Notes under the pieces: generated by a model
Seen by the model: the letters and a program-made list of their open reading frames with translations, nothing else
Databases searched by the model: none
Told to the model about the DNA's origin: nothing
In this document: piece after piece, positions 12,648-23,970 of the stretch
Position numbering within the stretch: position 1 is the first letter of the stretch
Layout: the number at the start of each line of letters is the position of its first letter
DNA from: Acorus gramineus
Lineage: Eukaryota; Streptophyta; Magnoliopsida; Acorales; Acoraceae
Direction of reading: 5' to 3'
Assembly (NCBI GenBank): GCA_030737835.1
Contig: CM060849.1
Coordinates: 29,439,080-29,503,079, forward strand
DNA length: 64,000 bases
Made by a program: the position numbers and the translations under genes

Positions 12648-13868
12648 CTCCTGCACATGTTGATACGTCTCACATAATTCTTGTGAAAATTCAACATTTA
12701 CTGCTAATACAATGATAAATTTATCATCTGCCCTAATTCAGAATGCCAATCATATCCATTAGGGATCCCTGCACTAAAAAAAAACAATAATTATGGGTCC
12801 TAGAGATGAGAAAATAGTCTGAACAAACTCGTGGTCCTAAGTCAACAGATTAATAATTTTTTAAGCTTATAAACATAACAACATGTTTGGATTTTTAAAT
12901 AAAAGTATAAGTAGTGATACTCAGGCCCCAAAAAATTAGCCTCACTCAAATGCCCTATGAGGTATCTCATTTTTATTGATTGGTTTGTTGACTTTTCAAA
13001 AATGGTAAAATGTCAAATACAAATCTACAATTCATTAAAAATCAATCACATTAACCCAAATCCATTTTCTCTATTCGATTATGACTAATCTTGAAATTTA
13101 TTTATCCATTTCAAATTTTGAATTTTTAAATCCTTACCTAAATTACAATTAAATCTATATTACACCAAAAGTTACCTAAATTGTTTTTGTCAAAATTCTT
13201 CAAATGGCCTAGATTTTTTTTTCAAACTTATATTCTTAATATACACATTAATTCTCTTTTTTTTAAGAATGTTATTAACTGAGCATTAAAAAATTCGGGT
13301 ATTTATTATATTCAAATTTAAATTAAAAAAAAAACACATTACATTTCTTAAATATTTATATATTTCACAATGATTTGTTACATTTATATAAAAACTGTTA
13401 CATTTACCTAAATATAACAACCTAAATATTTTTCATTCCATGCAATGTTTAAACAATTTAGAAAAAAATTCTATTTTCAATAGTCAGTTACATTTTATGT
13501 AAAATGTCAAACATATTTTTTTATTGTGTGTTACATTTAACAAATATATGTACTTCATTGTTACATTAATAAATATAACAAATATAAATTACTATTTGCA
13601 TTGAAAGAAATGCAATACACGAAATAAATGTTACATTTCAGACTGTCACTTTAATAAATGTAACAAATATAAATTACTATTTGCATTGAATGAAATGCAA
13701 TACACGAATGAATGTTACATTTTAGACTGTTACATTTCGATGTCAGAAATGTGACATTAACATCATACAAACCATATATAAATTAAATGTAACTAACCTT
13801 ATAAACAGTAGAACAAAGAAAAAGATGATTTTGAAATGCTTTGCAGCATCCTCCACCATTGTCATCAT

Positions 13869-16800
13869 TGTTACGCCCCGGAGCGGTCGTCCCCAGGACC
13901 ATACCAATCATACAATATCAGGAGTCATACACAAGAGGTCAATAACGACTCCAATTGAAAATGAAACAATAACCAACAGGATCGCATAAATAACAAGGCA
14001 ATAGGGAAGCGATAGCTAACTAAAAATGCGGAAGCATAAAATATAAATAAGTCTGTAAATCAAAACATTATTACAGACCCGAATACACAATCCCTGTCCT
14101 GTGAGAGTCCAAGTCTAGTCCAAATATGACCCATATGTGCAACACGCACAATTATTAATACATACACAAGAAAATAGGATTGCTGACAGCCTCGCACTCG
14201 CCAACCGAAAAGTGGAACGCTTCACGCACGAATCACACTAGAGGGATGCTCCAACTTCACGCCAACCCAGTCCCTGGTGGATAAACAATACACGAGGGGT
14301 GAGCTACAAGCTTAGTGAGTGACAAGAATCCAAGCTCTACCATAATAATATAATATTAGTTCATTTTTCCTTCCACGGAAAAGAAATATGGGAGAAACCC
14401 AATAGAGATAAATGTCACGCGAAGACGTGACCTCACCTAACCCTCACCCTCGACCCGGAGGGGAACTCTTCGGACTCCTAGGAAGGAACTGTACAGTTAA
14501 CCATAACGCATAGCATTACTGGATAACACAGTACTACAAGTCGATCTGCATCAAGGTATTACTACGCTAGATGCCTTACATCATCCAGCAGATGTATTAT
14601 ATTTTGGGCATTCCCAATTAATATAAATGTCACATGACAACATGACCCCAACTCACCCTCACCTCTAGAGGTGACATGGGACTATTGGAAACAAAAAACA
14701 ACCTACTAACTCCCTTAACCTTCCGGTAGCCCTCTCCCGGGTAGCCCTCTTCCTAGCAACCATCCATGGTAGGTCCAATGCCAAAACGGTATCAAAATAC
14801 ACATTGGACATCCTACGATGTGGAGACACAGTCCAGGATGACTTCAACACCGGATAGCTTCAACGTGGATATGAGGTAGAGGAGAAGCATTCCGCGCTCG
14901 CAGTACGATCCTCAAGGATCAACTATAATCATCTAGCAATTAACAATGCTAATGAATTCTCTTGAATTCTCATACAAATGCATCACTCGAATGCGGGAAA
15001 AAATTAGTTAAATTCTCGCACTTGACAATGATAAGGCATAACCCTAAAGGCGGGTCATCCACGCACCTAATACAAATAGGCCAAGCATATCGTCATAACT
15101 ATTGGTTAACAAACACCGATACTATAAATGAATTCTCCTGAATTCTAATGCGAGTACATCACATGCATGTCGAGCAATCAACTATTATGCTTGCACACTA
15201 AAAATAACATATAATCCTAACAACGGATCATACCAACACCTATCACAGATAGGTCCTATTAATGAAACAAGCGCAATTATTATAGGAGAATTTTCTATTT
15301 CAAAAGATATGCATGGACCACATGTCCAAATAACCTAGCATGTAACAGTTGAACAAAACCAATACTCAGGGAATTATATGCATCAACCTATAATTAACCT
15401 CGCTAAGCTTCTACGAACATGGAAGACTACACACATATATGAGTGCAATTAATTGAATATACAAGCAAAATATAGTTCACTCTAGGCTTTCAAGCCTCTC
15501 ACATAGAACAAGTGAATAGAATGAAGGTCAAGCAATACAAGTCCTAGACTAACACGCATTCCACAAGACAGAAATAAATGAACCATACGAATCAATCAAT
15601 AATCAATAGTGCTAAGCATGACTATACATCAAGGTAATATCACATAAGAGTATTAAAAGTATGTATCATACAATGTTCTATAAGATATAACTATATCATG
15701 ATACTATCAAGTATCGAACCACTCACAGATACTTGGATTGTCGCGCGCTCGGTCTATGAGATCTGCAAGACACAACAATATATAGATAAACCACATGACA
15801 ATCATAACTTAAATAAATGAAGCATAACATAATTCCTAGCGCAGGACAGTGCACGGGGTGGGGCGGGCAGCACGCGACGCACTCCCACGACAACACAATC
15901 ACATGAACAAAAATTTCATAACCTTTAAACCCTACAACCAATGGTGCTCAAATCAAACATGAAACTTCCTGACACATATATAAGCCTACTTCATGAAGAT
16001 ATCAACTCTTAATGTTGCCTACAATATGAAAAATTAACTTATTGATATAATCATGCAAAACTGCTGCATCTGCAGCAAATACCCCTAATTGTTTGATCTC
16101 CACAGCACCAAATACACATCCAAAAATTCTTAAATAAATCATATACATTCTCTGGTATGTTGGGATCATAATCCATGAAGACATCATAACCTGGTTTAGC
16201 CTTTACATGCCCGAAATAAAATGTTTTCAGAAACTGGTCATTTCCCACGCGAATCTGGACAGTCCTTACAATTCAGCTTATAACTTACAACACATGTAAC
16301 ATTATGACACCAAATTTCATATATAGCATCTAGACACATGGATAATCATATTACATACAGAGGCAATGCTCATAATATGCTTCTAGGTACTAGTTTCACA
16401 AAGGTTTTTACAAGACAGAGATCTACCTTACCACAAGAGACCACAGAAATTTAGCTGAAGGTTCAAGAGGCTCCTCCAGCCTGAATACACCAAATCAGCC
16501 TTTCACAAATTTCATGAAGCTTCTCCTAGATGTCATAAACCAACTTCATTTAGATCACTAGGCTTGAAAACCCTCCAAATAATTTCAGAAAAATAAAACA
16601 GCAAGGGGGATCAAAACAGTAATGGCACACACACATTCACACACATACATATACCTTCTACCTTCTCTACTTCACTTCCACCCCTTGCTTGCTGATCGAA
16701 AACACACAAAGAGAGGACAAGAGAGGGGGTATGAGAGAATATGAAAGGGAGAAGGGGAGATCAAGCAAATGCACACAAATACAAGCATCTCTACCTCTTT

Positions 16801-17296
16801 TTTCTTTTTCACTCCACCTCTCCCATGCTTTCTCTTCTTCTTCTACTTCAAACACGGGAAAAAAATAAATGGGAGACTTGGGAGAGAAGTCCCTAAAGAG
16901 AGAGGGAGGGAGATGAATTCTCACCTACCAAAAATGAGGTGGGAAGAGGGGTGCACTTAAGCTTATACTCACCTCTAATAGAGGGAATAAGAACTAAATG
17001 TTGGAGAGGAAGTGAGACTTTCTTAAAGTCACCCGTACACCCACTCCAAGGAAAAAGTCACACGACAAGCACGGGCAATTCTCATCAACCAATAACCCAG
17101 TAACGGTCAAACCTGGATTTCAATTGGAACTGCATAATTTCTAAAACGACATCAGAATGCAATGAAAATTCACAGGTTGGCCAATACCAGTACCAGGAGA
17201 ATAAATATGCAGTCAGATTTTTTACTTGAATGCCCATACTTTTTAAAATAAATAAAACACGATATTTAACCTTTAAAAAGTGACACAATCTTAACA
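13869..17296. mobile_element. Solo LTR of a Ty3/gypsy (Tat-like) retrotransposon
   Basis: The unit begins TGTTACGCCCCGG and ends CTTAACA, so the ends form a 5-bp inverted repeat TGTTA/TAACA. It is flanked by a perfect 5-bp duplication ATCAT (13864-13868 and 17297-17301). At 3428 bp it is long for an LTR, and it has no gag, protease, reverse transcriptase or integrase frame. A start of the TGTaACGCCC type and multi-kilobase LTRs are typical of the Tat/Ogre/Retand branch; that lineage call is an inference. Short open frames inside have no recognisable products. Confidence 0.78.
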
Positions 17297-17662
17297 ATCA
17301 TCTCCTCCTTTCAAGCAGTGAATGTCATTCCTATCTCATGTTAAATATACACCTTGAGAAAATGATAATGATTTTGGTTTAATTTCCCGTACCTAACGAT
17401 TCCTTACGAAGCCTTCTTTTTTCTTTATCATTAGTCTATATTGAAAAAATCTTCTTTGTATTTTTGGTCCGTGGGAGAAGTGGAGAGGAAGATAAGTGAA
17501 GATTTGCAAGATGATGTAGATTATGAAAAAAAAGTAAAACGTAATTGTCTCCTCGTTTTGTGGGGATCAATTATAAAAAAACAAAATAATCACACAAGGG
17601 TATAACAAGTATTAGACATATGCCACCTCATGGGGCCTTTGATGTTGGGGCCTAGAAAATAT

Positions 17663-17842
17663 TATTAGAATAAAGAAAAGGGAATTCTTGTTATTATATT
17701 AGAGGAGCCAAAGGGCTCTATTTATAGATACATAGAGGAAACCCTAAAATACAGATAAGGAATCTAGAAAAACTAGGAAACTAATAATATCACAATAATG
17801 ACAATAAAGATATAATATTATCCTAATAATGATTCTTTAACA
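17663..17842 (-). repeat. 3' LTR of the small retroelement
   Basis: This is the left LTR on the + strand. The outermost bases read TATTAG where the other copy has TGTTAG, so the canonical TG/CA end has decayed. Confidence 0.85.
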
Positions 17843-17852
17843 CCCCCTCCCA
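17843..17852 (-). other. Polypurine tract
   Basis: The minus strand reads TGGGAGGGGG immediately before the 3' LTR. This is the expected site and composition for plus-strand DNA priming. Confidence 0.75.
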
Positions 17853-18000
17853 AACTCTGAAAGGTAGAACCCTTAGAGTTTGGACAAAAATGAGAAAGTG
17901 GCGAAGGTTGGCGACAGCACGTGCAGGCGCGGCAGGGGTGCAACAAAGGCACGGTAAGGGCTCTGCAGAGGCGCGTGTGGTGGCCGCAATGCTGCGAAAA

Positions 18001-18144
18001 GAGAAAGAGCGCACATAGAAGAAGACATGCGTAGTGGGAGCAAGAGAAGTAGCGAGATTGCACGAAGAGTGCGAGAAAGAGCGCATATAGAAGAAGACAT
18101 GCGTAGAGGAAGCAAGAGAAGTAGCGAGATTGCACGAAGAGCGC
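18001..18144. repeat. 72-bp tandem duplication in the retroelement interior
   Basis: Two adjacent 72-bp copies (18001-18072 and 18073-18144) differ at a few bases. Each begins GAGAAAGAGCGCA and ends CACGAAGAG(T/C)GC. Confidence 0.85.
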
Positions 18145-18329
18145 GAGAGCGGTCGATGCCGCAAGGAGATGCGCGGAGGTGTGCAAATCTGCGAGGAGGA
18201 TCGTAGAGATCTCGGATGAAGAAAAGAATCACACAGATGCATAGAGAACGAAAAATCGAGCAAAATGGACTCCTGGATCACCTTAATCGGACTTCCGGAG
18301 AGGAAGTTATGACCGATTTAGTGGTTTTG

Positions 18330-18745
18330 AAGTCTCAAGGCGGCGCCGGAGGCGGCGGCAGGGTGGCCGGAGGCGGCAGAGGGCGGCCGGAGGAGCACGA
18401 CGGCGACCGGAGGAGCCGGAGGCGGAGAGCGGCCGGAGGCGGCGGAGGGCGGCCGGAGGCGGCGGCAGGGCGGCCGGAGGGCGGATCCGGGTCGCGTCCC
18501 GGGCCGGGTTCGCGGATCCGGGTCGGATGCTGGGAGGACCCGGGTCGGATGCTGGGAGGACCCGGGTCGGATGCTCGGAGCGCCCGGGTCGGACGCGCGA
18601 GATGATCCGGACAGCTCGAGACAGGCTGGCAGGAGCTGTCCCAGCAGATCCCGGGAAATCCGGGCAGGATCAGCGCGACAGATCCCGGGAAATCCGGGCA
18701 GATGCAACCGCGCGACAGATCCCGAGAAATCCGGGCAGATGCAAC
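18330..18745. repeat. GC-rich minisatellite cluster
   Basis: Successive arrays are visible: GGCCGGAGGCGG-type units to about 18480, a unit CGGGTCGGATGCTGGGAGGA repeated about four times near 18506-18600, and a unit containing GATCCCGGGAAATCCGGGCA repeated three times near 18645-18745. Long open frames on both strands here arise from the repeat composition. Confidence 0.8.
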
Positions 18746-18929
18746 CGCGCGGCAGGGCACGACGCGGCAGGGCGTGGCAGGGTGCGACGCGGCAAGGCAC
18801 TGCGCGGCAGGGCACGGCGCGGTAGGGCACCGGGCAGGGCGTGCGGCAGGGCTGGGCGAGCAGCTGCAGGGCGCGCGGCAGGGCTGGGCGAGCAGCGGCA
18901 GGGCGGCGCCGGCAGCGGCAGGGGCGGCG

Positions 18930-19050
18930 ACGGCGACGGCAAGGGCACGACGGCGACGGCGACGGCAAGGGCACGACGGCGACGGCAAGGGCACGACGGC
19001 GACGGCAAGGGCACGACGGCGACGGCAAGGGCACGACGGCAAGGGCACGA
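18930..19050. repeat. GACGGC/AAGGGCAC tandem array
   Basis: The unit ACGGCGACGGCAAGGGCACG is repeated about six times with small length changes. Confidence 0.85.
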
Positions 19051-19174
19051 CGGCGACGTCAGCGGCTTTTAGATCTCGCGAGCAAAATTCCTCCCCCGCT
19101 CCGATTGAAGACTCTTCAATCGAAGCGGGGAAGAGAAAGAGAAATTTTTGTGGATCTAGGATTTTTGAGGTGGA

Positions 19175-19187
19175 GGCTCTGATACCA
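19175..19187 (-). other. Primer-binding site (initiator tRNA-Met)
   Basis: The minus strand reads TGGTATCAGAGCC directly after the 5' LTR, complementary to the 3' end of plant initiator tRNA-Met. Confidence 0.85.
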
Positions 19188-19367
19188 TGTTAGAATAAAG
19201 AAAAGGGAATTATTGTTATTATATTAGAGGAGCCAAAGGGCTCTATTTATAGATACATAGAGGAAACCCTAAAATACAGATAAGGAATCTAGGAAAACTA
19301 GGAAACTAATAATATCACAATAATGACAATAAAGATATAATATTATCCTAATAATGATTCTTTAACG
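19188..19367 (-). repeat. 5' LTR of the small retroelement
   Basis: This 180-bp LTR runs from TGTTAAAG-type to TCTAACA on the minus strand, with the outermost base changed (CG for CA on the + strand). It has a TATA-like CTATAAATAG motif. Confidence 0.85.
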
Positions 19368-20660
19368 ATTCTAAAAGTATATACTCATCTAATAGAATAT
19401 CAGTTCTGCTACACATGCCCCAGAATATAAGCCCCACTCATATGCCCCATGATGTGTCAACTTTTCATTGGCTGCCTGGTTTTATTTTATAAAAGGGTAA
19501 ACAAGCAAATAACTAAAGTACCCTTATTTATAAACCGCACCTTCTCATGCCATTTCCCCCTCTTTTTACGTTTTGGTGCTTCGTCTTCCAACCCTCTCGG
19601 AGTGTTAAACCATATTTCAAAATCTAGGGTTTCCTAAAACTAAATGTCGTTCAAAATCACTCCATCAATATGTTTCCCTTCCGTCTAAAAACATTTCAAA
19701 ACCCTAAATCTTGACTACCGGATCACCAACAAACTATTAATTGTCAAATTTGTCATCCGGTGGATTTAAACCTTGGCAAAAATGGGTACGAAATTTTTTT
19801 TTTTGTTGTTTATTGCCTTTTTTAAAAAAATAAATCCATGTTGTATTTCATCGTTCTTTAGAAAAAAAAATTAAAAAATTGGAGAATTGTTGACAGACAT
19901 TCATGTGTTTTTGTATCTACATATGTGAATCGTAAAATGTATGAGTAATACATCTAAAAAAATTGATTAATGTAACTAACAATTATATTTATTTTCTTGG
20001 AATGTGTATTTATGTCCTGGTGTAAATAGAATAGTGTTGTCAGGCTTCCTTGTCAATCAGCAGAAAATGTAACTTACTTATTGTGTATGATTTGGACAAT
20101 ACCTTAAGGGCACAATATAACTATGTTTGTGTGTCATGTGAGTTCCTAAAAATGTTGTGCAATTGTATGTTTGTGACAATGTAACTAACCATTATTAATG
20201 TAATTGACTAACAATTATAAATGTTGCATTTGTTTGTTGTGATGTATCTTTGGAAGTATATGTCATCCCAAACAAAAAATGATTATGTAACTAACTAATT
20301 GGTTCATATGATTAGGACAGATTCTAATATACACAATGTAACTATCTTAGTGTAAGCTTTCAGATTCCCTATTAAGTTTTGCTATTGTATGTTGAATATG
20401 TAACTAACTCTTAATAAATGTATCTAACTATTACAAAGGTTGATATGTGCATCTCATGGTTAACCATTCAAGGTATGTATTTGAATGAGTTTTTAGTATG
20501 TATGTTTCAATACGTATTAGATGTAATTGAAAGATTGGCGTATATAATTGTTTTATATAATGATTACGTTAATTAGTTACAACTAACAATCACTGCATGT
20601 CCAAGAAAAATAGAGAAACTCAAACAGAGGAGAGGGAAAAAATATTACCCACAATTTAGA

Positions 20661-21326
20661 GCTTCACTGCAGAAGATTTTTGAAACTTTTTTAGAACTTA
20701 AACTTAAAGATAGGCATGTAAAGATGCTTAAAAGAACACCTTTCTGGAATCTTTTCAAGAGTTTGTTGGATAAGTCATATGACTCCCATCAAACAAAGAA
20801 GATGGATGATGATATACTTTGGATCATTTAAACTTATTATCAGAAGACCCAGTCCTTCGTCATTGGAGAGAAGCCTATGAAGATCACAAAAAATGAAATC
20901 GATCTTATCTTGGGCATTCAGTCAGGGAAAAAGAAAGTTTTTTTTTTTATATCGGAGGGACCCCCCGTGGCTGACCTTACGGTCGAATTGAGAAGGCTAC
21001 CTCCGCCTGTTTACTCTGGTCCCACGGAAAATTCTTTCGAATAATAGCCAACAAACAATGGGAAAAAGGAAGTTAAAGGTAATGAAATGATAAATTAATA
21101 AGCTATGTACTAAAATTGTGTGAATTACAAGAAATATTTTCATTTATAGAATTTATAAGTTACATTTTTTACTACAGTGAACTATGGAACAAAGCCAGAC
21201 ACACCATTCATCAAACGAAGGTTTGCTGGAGTGACTAGACCATATGCTCCATTCATCAAACAGCAGTCGGTTGAGGCATTGGCTGGAAATGACGACCATA
21301 ATTTCATAGATGTTGATGACTTGCTT
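20661..21326 (+). pseudogene. Plant mobile domain/DUF1985-like fragment in element B
   Basis: From 20661 the frame reads ASLQKIFETFLELKL, then FWNLFKSLLDKSY, a stop, and QSFVIGEKPMKITKNEIDLI followed by LGIQSG. The pattern V-x-G-x-x-(L/M)-x-I-T-x-x-(D/E)-(V/I)-x-L-I-L-G-(L/I) is typical of plant mobile domain and DUF1985 proteins carried by plant transposons. After the retroposon insertion, a second piece (about 21179-21326) reads FIKRRFAGVTR and DDHNFIDVDDLL, also in that style. An internal stop, a frame change and the insertion show that it is dead. The family call is from pattern memory and should be treated as tentative. Confidence 0.5.
20940..21059 (-). mobile_element. Short retroposon insertion
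   Basis: About 120 bp is bounded by a 15-nt direct repeat with one mismatch: GGGAAAAAGAAAGTT (20925-20939) and GGGAAAAAGGAAGTT (21060-21074). On the minus strand it ends in an A-rich tail (ATATAAAAAAAAAA), the form expected of a short or truncated SINE/LINE copy. The body includes GGGGGGTCCCTCCG, similar in style to the SINE at 36383. Confidence 0.6.
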
Positions 21327-21800
21327 TGACTGGCATGTCATCTTAGTTTTCCAAAAAGTCATGTGTAAATGAACAACAGAACAAGTTCAGATACATGGTG
21401 ATGGTGTATGAAAAGGAATTTTTAGTTCTTCTGCGTTTTGCAACTTTGAAGAATGTGAATCAAAACCTTTTTGGGTTGATTTTATTAATATACTGATTCT
21501 GGTTCAAGCTAAATGTGTATTGGAACATATATTTGTGTAGCTGTTTTGATTTGTTTCCGTATCTAACTGTTTCGAACAAGAAATATAATTAATCTTCTAC
21601 AACAAATGTAACTATTCTTCTGCATAAAATGTAACAGCAAATGTAACTAGCTTAAACAAATGTAACTACTTTTTGGATAATATAACTAAGATATGACTAA
21701 TGTTACCTATTATCACATTACAAACAACACAAATTCAAACAAACAAGGCTACAAAACATGTCTAGGAAAAGGAAAAACTATAAGATAAAGACGAAAAAAA

Positions 21801-22154
21801 TCAAAATAGAGCAGATCCAACAGCTTCATCAACATTCTGTATATTACAAATTTCAGTCTTCTTCACTTGCTTTCTCCTTGGTTTAAAAACCTTAGCTGTC
21901 TTCCTTTTTTATGGTGGACGCCCTTTACTTCTAACCTTTGTCGGAGAGTGAACAATTGAATTTGGCAATGGTTCTTCACCAGCAGTATTACAGTTAGGGG
22001 TTTTATTGGATAAATTCATTAGATGTGCATGCAGAGAATCCAGATTCTTTTTACAAAACTCCAGTTTCTCCTCAAAAACAACAACAGCTTCAGCAACATT
22101 CACAAATTTAGCAACATTCCCTGTGTTCCCTGTATTGAACAAATAAAAATCCAC
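21801..22154 (-). pseudogene. FAR1/MULE-transposase-like C-terminal fragment in element B
   Basis: On the minus strand a frame of 81 codons ends SPTKVRSKGRPP and stops at 21909-21911. Reading through that stop gives KRKTAKVFKPRRKQVKK and a second stop at 21801-21803. The motif P-x-K-V-(R/K)-S/T-K-G-R-P followed by basic residues is the usual end of FAR1/FRS and Mutator-like transposases. The 5' part of such a protein is not recognisable here. It fits the 9-bp target duplications of this element family. Confidence 0.55.
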
Positions 22155-22892
22155 AAAAAGCTATAAATATATTCATGTGTTAACCAAAAAAATCAAATAA
22201 ACATAGAATGGAAATATAGTACTCGTATTAAAATTGGTTATGCAAAACTGTAACACAAATTTATTTCACTAAAAGTTAGTTACCTTCAAATATATCAGTA
22301 AGGTTTCTGCATAGCCTTCTAACATTTCAAATACAATTCTAAATATAACTAACTAATAAAAATACACATTAAACCAGAAAAAAAAAAAGAATATAACTCA
22401 AACAAAGGTGTGAAAAATGTAACTGATAATAAAAAGTTAAACAACAATATGCCATATTCATCCTACAACATCAAAAAAATTAAGAACACAAAAATCACAA
22501 TCGTCAGATTATGAAACTGTCATAATTAACATCCAAAAATAGAATTGACCTCCAAAAACAGAAAAAATGCATATACAAACAACAACAAACGTTGTACCTG
22601 AATCAACCTCCATCGAAAAGAATACCAAAAATTCAGTTTTTTTTCCCGATCAGATTAAGGGAAGAAAAAGTCCTCCGGATATGAATTCAGTTTGAAGAAT
22701 CGATCAAACATCAAATCCGATTTGCTTGAAATTGTTCTTCGAAAGAATTGCAACGTGGAAAATTTTCCATCGTAAAAATTTGAGATTAAAAAATGGGGAA
22801 TCTAAAAATGAAAATATTGCAAAACAAATGCAACGAATTACTTGCTGATCATAACCGCCCATTCATTACAATGGTGGTTACCAAAAATTAAA

Positions 22893-23723
22893 GGGCGTGT
22901 TTATCCCCACCAAGCCTTTTTCTTACCCCACCAATAAAAAAAAAAAAACGGTGTTTTTTCTATTCCCATCGATCCGGCCAGGTCGACCAAACTTGGTCGT
23001 CATTTTAAGTTTTCGGCGACCGAACTTGGTCGTCATTTCATATTTTGGGCGACCTAACTTGGTCGTCATTTCAGGTTTCGGGTGACCGAACTTGATCGAA
23101 CAGAATTTGTAATAAAGTTTTTAATTTTTTTTCTTGAAAACTTAATCGTATGCTCCTTGGATCTTTCATGCCACTCCAAGTCTGAGTTATAATGTATGGA
23201 GAATCAATTATTATTCTTAAATGTAGAACATAAGAATAATTTTTTTGTATAAGTAACAGACAAATTTTTAAAAGCTAAATATAAAATGTGTTTGGATTAA
23301 CTGGTAGGTTTTTTTTGTTTTTAAACAAAGAATCCGCTTAACTACGAATTCAAACGAAGCTTAAAAATGATATATATTTGTCTAATAAGATCTTTTTCTA
23401 TAAAAATTTGAATTAATTGAAAGTATACCTACTTATATTTTTTTTAGTCCCTTAACTATTATTTGGATAAAAGAATAAATGTAGAATATGATGGATAAAT
23501 CCAAAAATTTATTTGTTTACAAAGAATAGGTAAATATAGTTCTGGACCCTGTTCGACCAGTTACTTTCGTCCAAAATCTAAGATGGTGATTAATTTTGGT
23601 TGCCCAAAACCTGAAATGTCGACCAAGTCCAGTCGACCTGGATTGGTGGAAACAGCCAAACACCATTTTTATTTTTTCTGATTGGTGTGGTAAGAAAAAC
23701 GTTTAGTGGGGATCAACGAGCCC
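22893..23723. mobile_element. Nested Mutator-type element with subterminal repeats
   Basis: The 831-bp element is flanked by a perfect 9-bp duplication AAAATTAAA (22884-22892 and 23724-23732). Its ends are imperfect inverted repeats: GGGCGTGTTTATCCCCACC at the left against GGGCTCGTTGATCCCCACT at the right (inverse strand), and the similarity continues past CTTTTTCTTACC. It sits in the right part of element B and has no convincing coding frame. Confidence 0.88.
22984..23100. repeat. 33-bp subterminal tandem repeat
   Basis: Three full copies and one partial copy of a 33-bp unit start at 22984, 23017, 23050 and 23083. Each begins (C/T)GACC(N)AACTTGGTCGTCATTT. An inverted version (CCTGAAATGTCGACCAAGTC) is present near the opposite end at about 23609. 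Confidence 0.85.
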
Positions 23724-23970
23724 AAAATTAAATCAGGGGTATTAACTAATATTTTTCAGTCGCTTACCCCGTGAAATGTGAAATATCATTGTTGTGCACT
23801 TTGTGCACATTGTTAATTCATATGTTGTTATTCATTCCCTGTATATTGTTACATACCAATTTCGTACACTGTTAAATTTGGTATGGAAGGACTTGAAAAA
23901 TATATAACCGCTAACATGTGGTGTTTTGGTATACTAACAAAGATTGAAGAACTTCAGGTATTAAAAATAA

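Larger units (their letters stand above)
17663..19367 (-). mobile_element. Small non-autonomous LTR retrotransposon (TRIM/LARD-like) with GC-rich leader
   Basis: Two direct repeats of 180 bp (17663-17842 and 19188-19367) differ at only about four positions, so the insertion is fairly young. On the minus strand the LTR starts TGTTAAAG, contains CTATAAATAGAGCCC, and ends TTCTAACA. A primer-binding site TGGTATCAGAGCC for initiator tRNA-Met follows directly, and a polypurine tract TGGGAGGGGG precedes the 3' LTR. The 1.35-kb interior encodes no gag or pol and consists largely of GC-rich tandem repeats. It lies 5 bp inside the right end of element A. The flanks (ATTAT or AATAT, and ATTCT) are an imperfect target duplication. 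Confidence 0.88.
12910..19372. mobile_element. Mutator-like element A with two nested LTR insertions
   Basis: The outer boundaries are set by a perfect 9-bp duplication AAAAGTATA at 12901-12909 and 19373-19381. Its left end (CTCAGGCCCC...ATGCCCTATGAGGT) and right inner end (CCACCTCATGGGGCC...GGGGCCTAG) are related to the ends of elements B-E. Removing the solo LTR at 13869-17296 and the small retroelement at 17663-19367 leaves about 1.3 kb. That remnant is non-coding and rich in repeated GTTACATTT motifs (about 13330-13760), like the interiors of the other family members. Confidence 0.82.
19402..23778. mobile_element. Mutator-like element B carrying decayed coding sequence
   Basis: The left end (GTTCTGCTACACATGCCCC then AAGCCCCACTCATATGCCCC) aligns with the ends of A, C, D and E. 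A relative of the opposite family end is seen just before 23778, and TAGAATATC (19393-19401) versus TGAAATATC (23779-23787) could be a worn 9-bp duplication. The interior has many ATGTAACTAAC motifs, protein-like remnants on both strands, a small retroposon at 20940-21059 and a nested Mutator-type element at 22893-23723. Without those it is about 3.4 kb, larger than the other members. The right boundary is the least certain. Confidence 0.62.

Noticed and set aside
13330..13760. GTTACATTT repeats considered as a CRISPR-like or satellite array
   Set aside because: Spacing is irregular and the repeats are short and diverged; they are better explained as the repeat-rich interior of element A.
16002..16248. 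Two overlapping 60-65-codon frames in the solo LTR
   Set aside because: They lie in LTR sequence and resemble no retroelement protein.
18318..19193. Six long overlapping open frames on both strands (up to 238 codons)
   Set aside because: They lie in GC-rich tandem repeats inside a retroelement leader, show only repeat-derived residues (R, P, A, G) and exist on both strands at once.
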